Positions 35,370 to 42,776 of a DNA stretch of 42,878 nucleotides are shown here, piece after piece. The position numbers and the translations under genes were made by a program. A model generated the notes under the pieces. That model was not told the origin of the DNA and did not search any database. It saw only the letters and a list, made by a program, of their open reading frames with translations. Source of the DNA: Planctomycetota bacterium (lineage in GTDB: Bacteria > Planctomycetota > Planctomycetia > Gemmatales > Gemmataceae); assembly GCA_016873095.1 (NCBI GenBank), contig VGYC01000047.1, forward strand, positions 1 to 42,878. Reading direction: 5' to 3'. Numbering within the stretch: position 1 is the stretch's first letter; every line of letters begins with the position of its first letter.

Positions 35370-35750
35370 TCACTCCGCCTTGCCCGCAAGCCATGCCGCC
35401 AGCTTTTCCGGCAACTGCTCGACAAACTTGCTGCGCGGCAGGACGAGATCGCAGCCGGCGGCGCGGGCAGCCTGCAACGCGGCGGCATCCACGTGCGAGC
35501 CGAAGGCCACGAGAAAGGGCAGCTTGCTGTCAGCTTTGCAGGCGGCGATCAAGTCCGGCAAGTTCAATCCCGGATTGGCGAGATCGATAATGACGAGGCT
35601 GGGCGCGCGTTCCTGAGCGCGTTGCGTCAATACCGAAGAGGACCGGGCTGTCGTCATGTCGGCGCCAAGGCTGCGGGCCGTGGCGGTGATTCGACTCGAA
35701 AACAACAGGTCGTCACACAGGACGATCGCGTATGGTGCGGTGGGTTCCAT
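35370..35750 (-). CDS. degenerate response-regulator receiver-like protein
   Basis: 126 residues, a single CheY-like domain. The ATG at 35748-35750 has GAGG four bases upstream. The acidic pocket is present in VLCDDLLFSS, and a phospho-acceptor-position Asp in SLVIIDLANPG. The fourth strand has Ser at the Thr/Ser position (VAFGSHVD). The invariant Lys of the fifth strand is missing (CDLVLPRSKF: Leu before Pro). It may therefore be a pseudo-receiver with altered phosphorylation. There is no output domain. It is the last gene of the minus-strand signalling block. Confidence 0.8.
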   Translation of the reverse strand: MEPTAPYAIVLCDDLLFSSRITATARSLGADMTTARSSSVLTQRAQERAPSLVIIDLANPGLNLPDLIAACKADSKLPFLVAFGSHVDAAALQAARAAGCDLVLPRSKFVEQLPEKLAAWLAGKAE

Positions 35751-35911
35751 GGTGCCTCACTTTCACGCGCGGGCCACACGATCACATAGCCTTGCCCAGC
35801 AGACGCCAGTTCTTGCATTCCTTCGTGATCGCACGGATCACCGCCAAAGGAGTCGGGGATCAAGAGGCTCAGGCTATTGTCCATGGCCACTTCGATCTTG
35901 TCCTTCTTCAT
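35654..35911 (-). CDS. possible small protein overlapping the receiver gene
   Basis: From the ATG at 35909-35911 (MKKDKIEVAMDNSLSLLIPD) to a TGA at 35654-35656, about 85 residues. The first ~50 codons have natural GC-rich codon choice and a protein-like sequence (GMQELASAGQGYVIVWPARE). The last third overlaps the receiver-domain gene in another frame and looks like read-through. It could be a real short gene with an accidental tail, or the remnant of a gene cut by a frameshift near 35750. A GGAAG lies seven bases before the start. Function unknown. Confidence 0.35.
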   Translation of the reverse strand: MKKDKIEVAMDNSLSLLIPDSFGGDPCDHEGMQELASAGQGYVIVWPARESEAPWNPPHHTRSSCVTTCCFRVESPPRPAALAPT

Positions 35912-35943
35912 AGGGAGCTTCCATCGCGGGCTCGTGCTCAAGC

Positions 35944-38208
35944 TCAACTCGCCCTGACCACCACAATCGTGGCGTTATCCGTGGCGCCGCGGAGGTTGAC
36001 GAGGTTGAGGAGGCGGCGGGCGGCTTCCTCGGCGGAGCCGGCGGCTTCGCGGCTGAGCATTTTTTCCAGGTCGGCGGACGGGATGTGATTGGTCAGGCCG
36101 TCGGAGCAGACCAGCACCCAGTCGCCGCGCTTGAGCCGGCCCTGGTAGGTGCCGGGGACGACATCCGGCTGGCCGCCGATGGCTTGCTGTAGCTCGTTGC
36201 GGCGCGGATGACTTTCGGCTTCTTCTTCGGTGAGCTGGCCCAGCTCGACGAGCCGGCTGACCAGGGTCTGATCGCGGGTGAGCTGGATGAGTCGGCCATT
36301 GTGAAGGTGATACGTGCGGCTATCGCCGACGTGGCCGACGACGATGTTCTGGTTGTCGATGTACACGGCCTCGGCGGTGCAGCCCATGCCGCGCCGGCCC
36401 CGGCCCGGAGCGCGCGAGGCAGTGTACACCTCGCGGTTGGCATGGCGCAGCCCGGCCTCCAGCAACTTCTTGCAGGCCTCGACATCGAAGGGAGCGGCGG
36501 CCGGCGTGTCCTTGCCGGCCAGCGCGGAGAACATCGGCTGTTGCACGAGGTTCTTCTTCAGCTCGGTCAGCGCCATGGCGGCGGCCACCTCGCCGGCCTC
36601 GTAGCCGCCCATGCCGTCGGCCAGCAGCACAATGGCGTATTCATAGATGTCGTCCTGACGGGCATCGACGGCGTGCAGCACGCTCAAGGCGTCTTCGTTG
36701 CCGGTGCGCACCATGCCGGTCGTCGTCCAGGCGGCGATGTCGAGCCGCACCTTGCTGAAGGTTCGCTGACATACCTCCAGAGTGTTGATCAGCTCCTGAA
36801 AGCCGGTGGGATCGGTGCGGCTAGCCTCGTCGGTCGGAAAGCGTGAATTGATGTCGCGCACGAATGTCTTGGAGATCAGCCGGAAAAAGAGCGGGTGCAC
36901 GTCTGGATAGCGCTCGGTGATCTGCAGAGGGGCGAATTGCCGTTCGAAATCCTTCTCCTCCAGCGCGTGGTGCAGATACTCGAGCGCATAGATCATGGCG
37001 CCGAAGCTGTAGAGGTCGGCCCGGGCATCGGCCGTCTGAGGCGCGAGGATGAGCTCCGGAGCGGTGTACAGTGTGGCCCGCACCGGCGCATTCTCCGGCA
37101 ACGGCAGGGGCAGCAGGTCCGACAGGTCGGCAATCAGCACCTGGTTGTCGCCGTCGCTGACGAGAATCATGTCCGGATTCAGGCCTTCCAGCACGGCGCC
37201 GGCCTGGTGCAGGGCATGCAGGGCTTCAGCGATGTGAATGAGCCAGCCATAGCGGGCGACGGCGTCGAATTCCGGGTCGTCCCATGCGTCCCACAAGATC
37301 CGGCCAGCACAGGAGGACGCGACGAGGTACTCGTTGTTGTTGTCGTTGAAATGATCGACAACGCGCGGCAGGGCGGGATGTTGCGCCCGCTCCAGCAGGT
37401 CCTTTTCCCAGGCAATGCCGGGGAAGCTGCCCGCGCTTGACACGATGCCGGCCACGGGAATGGCGTTGTCGAAGGTCGGCAAGAAGTCGTCGCCGGCCGG
37501 CTCGATCTCGGCGGCGGGAATCTCCGCGATCTCAGGGATGGCAGCTTCAAGCAGGACCACCGGCTGCGGCGTGCCCTCCCCGTGATCCAGGGCCCGGTAG
37601 CGGCTCACGCCTTGCTTCTCGCCGAGTTTCTCGACCAGTTCGTATCGATCCTTGATGCGCATGCTTGGCATGGTTGCCACCGGAGAGGAAGGGTTACTGG
37701 AAGTGACAGAACTGGCGGCGGCGACAGAAGCCAGGGCGGTCACCTTGCGTGCCGGCATGGCACTGCTGAACATCCAGCCGCAGTCGTCGCAATACGCTTG
37801 CTGACTCCTGCGCACGGCCTGGCAAATCGGGCAGATTTCAATCTCGGCGGCTGGCGGAGCTTCTTCCTTCTTGGGCTCTTCGGCCAGCACCTGAGCAGCT
37901 ACTGGGACCGCCAGGGGGGGCGCATCTGAGGCAGCTGGCTCGGTACCAAGCATCGGCGTCGCCACCGGTACGGCAAGAGGGGGCCGACCGCTCTCGGACG
38001 GGGCCACGGGAATCGCCAGAGGCGGCATGCTCGAATCATCAGCGATCTCCGGTGGCGGCGTTTCCGGTGCACCGGCGACGTCCCAGTCAGTTGCCGGCGC
38101 GGGATCGGCAGATTTCGTCGTGTCCTGACTCGCTTCTTCCTCGTGCACGCCGAACAGTCGAGCCCACAGCCCGCCCGGTTTCGATGGATTGGAATCCGAC
38201 GGATTCAT
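35944..38208 (-). CDS. zinc-ribbon / pseudokinase / PP2C phosphatase fusion
   Basis: 754 residues. The ATG at 38206-38208 has GGAG five bases upstream. A linker with three PPLAV/IPVA repeats (62-104) precedes a zinc ribbon (C126-C129, C140-C143). Residues ~184-480 form a kinase fold that has lost catalysis. HRDLKPDN is L340-E-G-L-N-P-D-M, DFG is D361-L-S, and no VAIK lysine is visible (PVVLLEA); APE and DLYSFG are kept. The PP2C domain (~490-754) looks active: R501..N504-E-D506, DGMGG at 531, GDSR at 628-631, SDGL at 702 and D744-N. It should dephosphorylate pSer/pThr, with the pseudokinase as regulatory or docking part. Confidence 0.93.
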   Translation of the reverse strand: MNPSDSNPSKPGGLWARLFGVHEEEASQDTTKSADPAPATDWDVAGAPETPPPEIADDSSMPPLAIPVAPSESGRPPLAVPVATPMLGTEPAASDAPPLAVPVAAQVLAEEPKKEEAPPAAEIEICPICQAVRRSQQAYCDDCGWMFSSAMPARKVTALASVAAASSVTSSNPSSPVATMPSMRIKDRYELVEKLGEKQGVSRYRALDHGEGTPQPVVLLEAAIPEIAEIPAAEIEPAGDDFLPTFDNAIPVAGIVSSAGSFPGIAWEKDLLERAQHPALPRVVDHFNDNNNEYLVASSCAGRILWDAWDDPEFDAVARYGWLIHIAEALHALHQAGAVLEGLNPDMILVSDGDNQVLIADLSDLLPLPLPENAPVRATLYTAPELILAPQTADARADLYSFGAMIYALEYLHHALEEKDFERQFAPLQITERYPDVHPLFFRLISKTFVRDINSRFPTDEASRTDPTGFQELINTLEVCQRTFSKVRLDIAAWTTTGMVRTGNEDALSVLHAVDARQDDIYEYAIVLLADGMGGYEAGEVAAAMALTELKKNLVQQPMFSALAGKDTPAAAPFDVEACKKLLEAGLRHANREVYTASRAPGRGRRGMGCTAEAVYIDNQNIVVGHVGDSRTYHLHNGRLIQLTRDQTLVSRLVELGQLTEEEAESHPRRNELQQAIGGQPDVVPGTYQGRLKRGDWVLVCSDGLTNHIPSADLEKMLSREAAGSAEEAARRLLNLVNLRGATDNATIVVVRAS

Positions 38209-38236
38209 GCTCTCTCCAGGATCCTGTGTTCCGTTG

Positions 38237-38267
38237 TCAGTGTTCCGAACTACAAACTGAACACTGA
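38237..38267. repeat. inverted repeat TCAGTGTTC / GAACACTGA
   Basis: Nine-base perfect arms (38237-38245 and 38259-38267) with a 13-base loop lie in the 69-base gap between the kinase and the pseudokinase-PP2C gene. The core matches the repeat at 7897-7930. It has no T tract. Confidence 0.65.
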
Positions 38268-38277
38268 AACTGAACCC

Positions 38278-39735
38278 TTAACGCAGACGGTTGCCGCAGT
38301 GGATGCAGCAGCGGCTGCCCATGCGATTGAACTTGCCGCACATGTTGCACGGCGCGGTCGGGTCTGTCAATGGTTCGGCGCATTTCGAGCAGTACGGCGT
38401 GCGCACCTTGTTGCCCGTCCGGCACTTGGGACAGGCGACCTCCTTGGTGACGCGTTGCTTCTCGAGGTCGTGCTTGAATTCCTTGGCAGAGAAATAGCGG
38501 TCGTTGACGTCCTCGCTCAGGTTGATCTTGATCAGCTCGTAGAACCAGCGATAGGACGCAGGCAACGGTGAGTTCTGGTCCGCTAGCTGCCCTTCCAGTT
38601 CCTTGGCGGTGTAAAAGCCCTCAGGCGCCTTGCCGGTGGCGAGGTGATAGAGCGTGGCGGCCAGCGCGAACAGGTCACTGCGCGCCTCAGGTTTGCCCAC
38701 GATCTGCTCGGGCGGCGCATAGCCCTCGGTGTACACGCGCGTCTTGCCGGCCATGCGTTCCTGCACGGTGCGGCCCAGGTCGCGGGCCGTGCCGAAATCG
38801 ATCATCTTGATCGAACGCTGGTCCTCCAGCAGCATGATGTTGTCCGGCTTCAGGTCGCGGTGGATCAGCGGCGGCGATTGACTGTGCATCGTCATCAGCA
38901 CGTCGCAGATGGCCTTGCCCCAGTCCACCACGGAGCCGATGGGGAACGGCTTGTTGCCATTGGCCTCCATGAGGTCAAGCAGGTCCTTGCCGCGGATGAA
39001 CTCCATGACGAGGTGTGCAGTCTGGCCTTGCTGGATGAAGTCGTAGACGCGCGGGACGATGGAGACGGCCTCAAGGGTTCTGAGGATTTCCGCCTCGCGG
39101 CGGAAGAAGTTGAGGCGGATGGCGAACTCCTGCGGGTCGGCGCCGATCATGTCCTTGATGGCGACGGCGCGATTGCCATGCTTGGTGTCGCTGGCCATGT
39201 AAACCGCACCGAAGCCGCCCATCTTGAGGAGCTTGTCGAGGCGATAGCGACCATGCAGCAAGGTCCCGGCGGCCGTAGGCAAGGGGGAGCCGCAACGCTG
39301 GCAGTTGCGCTCGCCGGGAGGGTTGGCGACGCCGCAGGCGGCATTGGTGCACAGGTTGGGAGGGCCTTCCGGCTCGGCAGGTCCCGGCTCGGTTTGCAGC
39401 AGGTAGCCGCAATCCATGCAGGCGATGGCGCCTTCAAGGAGCTTGGAGCCGCAGGAGGGACAAACTGTCGGCAACGGGGGCGGCACAACCGCCCCGCCCA
39501 CCGCCGGCGGCCTGGCCCCATTGGGTGCCGGCGCCGCGGCACGTGCCGCCGGCAGCGGTGGGGCTGCGGCTGGCTTCGACACAGGCGCCGGAGCGGGAAC
39601 GGCCGCGCCCGCAGGCGCTAGCGCCGGAATGGTGAACGGCTGCTTGCACGACGGACAGCGGACGTTCTTGCCTCCGGCATTGTCGGGCACCTGCATCGAC
39701 TTGGTGCAATGGGGACAACGGATGATTTGCGGCAT
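38278..39735 (-). CDS. Ser/Thr protein kinase with five zinc ribbons
   Basis: 485 residues from the ATG at 39733-39735. Three zinc ribbons precede the kinase: C7-C10/C27-C30, C92-C95/C106-C109 and C129-C134/C145-C148. Two follow it: CPKC...CSKC and CNMC...CIHC near the C-terminus. The kinase domain (~164-430) is complete: glycine loop KMGGFGAVYMAS, K194 in VAIK, E214/E216 in the C helix, H292-R-D294 with LKPDN, D313-F-G and the APPEQ motif. It should be an active Hanks-type Ser/Thr kinase. There is no membrane span or PASTA domain, so it is soluble. It lies between the membrane FHA gene and the PP2C fusion gene, all on one strand. Confidence 0.95.
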   Translation of the reverse strand: MPQIIRCPHCTKSMQVPDNAGGKNVRCPSCKQPFTIPALAPAGAAVPAPAPVSKPAAAPPLPAARAAAPAPNGARPPAVGGAVVPPPLPTVCPSCGSKLLEGAIACMDCGYLLQTEPGPAEPEGPPNLCTNAACGVANPPGERNCQRCGSPLPTAAGTLLHGRYRLDKLLKMGGFGAVYMASDTKHGNRAVAIKDMIGADPQEFAIRLNFFRREAEILRTLEAVSIVPRVYDFIQQGQTAHLVMEFIRGKDLLDLMEANGNKPFPIGSVVDWGKAICDVLMTMHSQSPPLIHRDLKPDNIMLLEDQRSIKMIDFGTARDLGRTVQERMAGKTRVYTEGYAPPEQIVGKPEARSDLFALAATLYHLATGKAPEGFYTAKELEGQLADQNSPLPASYRWFYELIKINLSEDVNDRYFSAKEFKHDLEKQRVTKEVACPKCRTGNKVRTPYCSKCAEPLTDPTAPCNMCGKFNRMGSRCCIHCGNRLR

Positions 39736-39899
39736 TTCTATGATTTCCCAGTTGGTTCACGTTGGGCGCGTTGACTGCCAGGGCGACGGCTTGATGCCGC
39801 CATACCTTGCGAGCCTCCCAATCATGCCCACGCCAAGAAGAGGGCATGGCACTTGATTCCCATCCTCCAACATTGCGCTTGGCTATGCCAACGTAACGC

Positions 39900-40814
39900 T
39901 CACGCAGTCTGTTTTCGTCTCTCGTTGAAGCGCAGCAGGCTCCTGCCGACTCGAATGAGATCACCCGTCTGAAGCGGCGCCCGGCCGAGAACACGCTGGT
40001 CGTTGACAAACGTTCCCGCCGGTGTGCTGGCGTCCTCGAGATAATAGCGATTCCCGTCGAGCAAGATGCTGGCGTGCAATTTTTCAATGGCGTTGTCGCC
40101 GAACAGGCCGATGTCGCAAGCCTCGGCCCGGCCTATGGTCGTGCGTTCTTTGGCGAGAATCATCTCGCGGCCTGGACGAAAGCCAGCTTCCACCTTGATC
40201 CACGCCTCCTTCAAGATAACCTGGGCGAGGCCGACGAGAAGGCCGATGCACATGCCGACCATCACGAATCCAGTGGCGGTTGGGCTCCACAGCCATTCGT
40301 CGCTCCGATTGCTCTCGAGCAGGAATTTGAGCGAAAGGGCAAAAAGCCCGCCAACCAGTCCACCGGCGGTGCCTCCCAGAAGGCACTTGAGCATTTTTTT
40401 CTGAACCGCGCCAAAATCCTGGCGCTTGACAAAGGCAACGAGTAACTCAAAAGCCGCGATGGATATGCCGACAAGCAGGCCCGTGAAAACCCAGCCGACA
40501 ACGAACATCAGGCCGACCTCGGTAGCATTGAGCAGGGCTTGCCCGACCAGTCCGCCGATCAATCCGCCAGCCGCGCCGACCAGGATCGCGACACCGACGC
40601 GCTGTGCCACCAAGCCAATCCGGCGCAGCGACACGCTCCACACGGCGTCAACCAGCCCCAGGCCGAAAGCGATCATCATTCCCAGAAACATGCCGCGGAT
40701 ACCGGCGCGGGCCAGGTTGCCGTCGGGATGGATGAGACGGCCCAGCATCCACCCGACAAACCCTGCCCAACCGCCGCACAGAGCGCAGTAATAGACAAAC
40801 AGCCGAAACGACAC
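39900..40814 (-). CDS. membrane protein with cytoplasmic FHA domain
   Basis: 304 residues. I take the GTG at 40812-40814 as start because AGAGG lies six bases upstream; the alternative TTG at 40832 has none. About six membrane spans rich in glycine zippers fill residues 1-205 (AILVGAAGGLIGGLVGQALL, GGTAGGLVGGLFALS). The C-terminal FHA domain (~225-304) has TTIGRAEACD, the LEDAS..AGTFVN turn and a final GRSLLRFN strand. The usual SRxH binding motif reads EKLH, so the phosphopeptide-binding Ser is replaced. It may bind phosphothreonine weakly or recognise something else. First gene of the kinase/PP2C block. Confidence 0.88.
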   Translation of the reverse strand: MSFRLFVYYCALCGGWAGFVGWMLGRLIHPDGNLARAGIRGMFLGMMIAFGLGLVDAVWSVSLRRIGLVAQRVGVAILVGAAGGLIGGLVGQALLNATEVGLMFVVGWVFTGLLVGISIAAFELLVAFVKRQDFGAVQKKMLKCLLGGTAGGLVGGLFALSLKFLLESNRSDEWLWSPTATGFVMVGMCIGLLVGLAQVILKEAWIKVEAGFRPGREMILAKERTTIGRAEACDIGLFGDNAIEKLHASILLDGNRYYLEDASTPAGTFVNDQRVLGRAPLQTGDLIRVGRSLLRFNERRKQTA

Positions 40815-40937
40815 GCGCGACCTCTGAAGCAACCATCAACGCCGCAGAATTTGCCAGACAATACGGCAAAACGCAATACCTTAATTAAACGGGGCGTGAC
40901 TGGAGACTGTCCAGTCAATTCCCGATTTTTAGCGAAA

Positions 40938-40966
40938 TTGCCAAACGCCGCAATCCGTGGTAGACT
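40938..40966 (+). promoter_or_regulatory. sigma70-like promoter for the DUF2330 gene
   Basis: TTGCCA (40938-40943) and TAGACT (40961-40966) are separated by exactly 17 bases and lie 50 bases before the start at 41017. The -10 overlaps a small dyad GTAGAC-N8-GTCTAC (40960-40979). Confidence 0.5.
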
Positions 40967-41016
40967 GCGATTCGTCTACAGACGGGGGAATATTTCATTC
41001 GTCGAGGAGATTGAAC

Positions 41017-42639
41017 ATGGTATCGTGGAAAAAGAGCGGAGCGCTGGCCGGCCTGGCAGTGGCGGCGCTGTCGGTGATGGCGCTGGCGCCAGAACACGCC
41101 GACTCGATGTGTTGCTACTTTCGGCCGATCATCGTGGACGTGAAAAACCCGACGGAGATCCTGCAGCCTTCGCAGGTGGCGCTCATCACCTGGGACGCCG
41201 ACAAGCAAATCGAGACCGTGACAGTGCAGCCGCGCTTCGAGGGCAACGCCCGCGACTTCGGCATGGTCATCCCCACCCCCTCGCAACCCAAACTCGACGA
41301 GATGCCGCGCGACTTCTTCAAGGCGCTGGCCACGTTCACCACGGCGAAGAAGCGTGAATTCCCGCAGTCGCGCTTCTTCGGCTTCGGCGGCCCCGAGATG
41401 CTGATGAATCAGCGCGCCATGCCGGCCGCCGCGCCGGGCGGACTGGGCGGCGGCGCTCCCCCGCCACGGCCCACGACCGTTGAGGTCCTGGAGGTCGGCC
41501 TGGTCGGCAACCTCGATTACAAGATCATCAGCGCCGGTCGGCCCGACGATCTGTTCACCTGGCTGAAGGACAACAAGTATCAGTTCGCCGGCGACGAGGC
41601 CACGCTCGATCACTACGTCAAGCGCAAGTACTTCTTCACCGTGATGAAGATCGACACCCTGCAGATGAAGCGCAACGCCGACGGTAGCTACACCGGCGAC
41701 GTCACTCCCACACGCTTCACCTTCAAGAGCGACAAGCTCGTGTACCCGCTCAAGATCACGCAACCGTCGGTGAAGGACAAGACGTCCGCCCTCTTCTATG
41801 TCCTGTCGAAAACCAAGATGGACCTGACGGACGACCTCAGCTATCAGTTCAACTGGCTGTCGATGCTGAAGTTCGTTGAGAGCAACATGGGTGCTCATGA
41901 CATGACCAAGAGCAACCGCGACTTCCTGTCCTCGCTCAAGGGCAAGGAGCAGGACATCCTCAAGCGTGCCGGCGAACTGGGCTTCACGTTCCAGTTTGAC
42001 GGCGGCGACATGCCGTTCCGTCGGCCGTTCATCCGGCCGCAGCCAGTGGATCGCCCGAAAGTCCAGAAATCGGAGCGGTCGCCGACGACGCTCGAATGGG
42101 CCAAGAAGCTGACGGACGAGGATATCCAGATCGTCGCCGGTACCCGAGCCTTTTCCGAGACCGTGCCTGATCCGGATGATGGCTTCACTCAGGCCGATCT
42201 CCGCGATCCACGCATGCAGCAGGCCGTCTTCAAGGTCATTCAGCAGCGCATGGCCAAGTTCCAGAAGGACCGGCCGCGCGGCTACCTGGTGCGCAAGGCG
42301 TCGGCCGAGGACCTCAAGACCCTGCCTCTCTTGAAGGGCCACCTGCAACCCGGCATGTATCTGACCAAGTTCCAGCGTTCCTTCAACAAGAACGAGATGA
42401 ACGAGGACCTGGAGATGGTGGAGGCGAAGGTCGCCAACATCGCCGACACCTCGGAACATGAGGAAGTCCTTCGGGCCCAGATGTTCGGCGGCCGTGGCTT
42501 CCGCGGTCTTGATCTGCCTCCGGCTGGCGGCGGCCCCGGCGGTGTGGTCCCGCTGCCCGCCCCCGCCATCCCGCGTGCCCCGCAAGCGGTTCCAGACGCG
42601 GTTCCAGGCGCGGCACCGGGGGGCGCTCCGCAACGCTAG
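41017..42639 (+). CDS. secreted DUF2330 protein
   Basis: 540 residues. The ATG at 41017 has GAGGAG seven bases upstream. A signal peptide (residues 1-~30, GALAGLAVAALSVMAL) is followed by CCYF and the DUF2330 opening. There QVALITWDADKQIETVTVQP and EGNARDFGMVIPTPSQPKLD match the family pattern 'Y.G.A.DFSWILPVPS.P'. A Pro/Gly-rich segment (~115-140) interrupts it. The second half (~310-480) is helical and charged, and the tail (~505-540) is Pro/Gly/Ala-rich with PAPAIPRAP-type repeats. DUF2330 has no known biochemical role. It is predicted periplasmic or surface-exposed. It is monocistronic: its own promoter and terminator are visible. Confidence 0.9.
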   Translation: MVSWKKSGALAGLAVAALSVMALAPEHADSMCCYFRPIIVDVKNPTEILQPSQVALITWDADKQIETVTVQPRFEGNARDFGMVIPTPSQPKLDEMPRDFFKALATFTTAKKREFPQSRFFGFGGPEMLMNQRAMPAAAPGGLGGGAPPPRPTTVEVLEVGLVGNLDYKIISAGRPDDLFTWLKDNKYQFAGDEATLDHYVKRKYFFTVMKIDTLQMKRNADGSYTGDVTPTRFTFKSDKLVYPLKITQPSVKDKTSALFYVLSKTKMDLTDDLSYQFNWLSMLKFVESNMGAHDMTKSNRDFLSSLKGKEQDILKRAGELGFTFQFDGGDMPFRRPFIRPQPVDRPKVQKSERSPTTLEWAKKLTDEDIQIVAGTRAFSETVPDPDDGFTQADLRDPRMQQAVFKVIQQRMAKFQKDRPRGYLVRKASAEDLKTLPLLKGHLQPGMYLTKFQRSFNKNEMNEDLEMVEAKVANIADTSEHEEVLRAQMFGGRGFRGLDLPPAGGGPGGVVPLPAPAIPRAPQAVPDAVPGAAPGGAPQR

Positions 42640-42674
42640 CTTCACGAGCCAGCGTGATACCATAAACTTTGAAG

Positions 42675-42706
42675 GCGGCAGGCATGTTCCTGCCGCTTTT
42701 TTTTTT
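42675..42706 (+). terminator. intrinsic terminator of the DUF2330 gene
   Basis: GCGGCAGG (42675-42682), loop CATGTT, CCTGCCGC (42689-42696), then ten T. It lies 36 bases after the stop codon. A textbook rho-independent terminator. Confidence 0.93.
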
Positions 42707-42776
42707 CGTCTAGCTTGTCTATTTCGCCCTGCCATCGTCCCGCTGCGCTGAAGAAATTCCCGCACGCCGCACTGAT

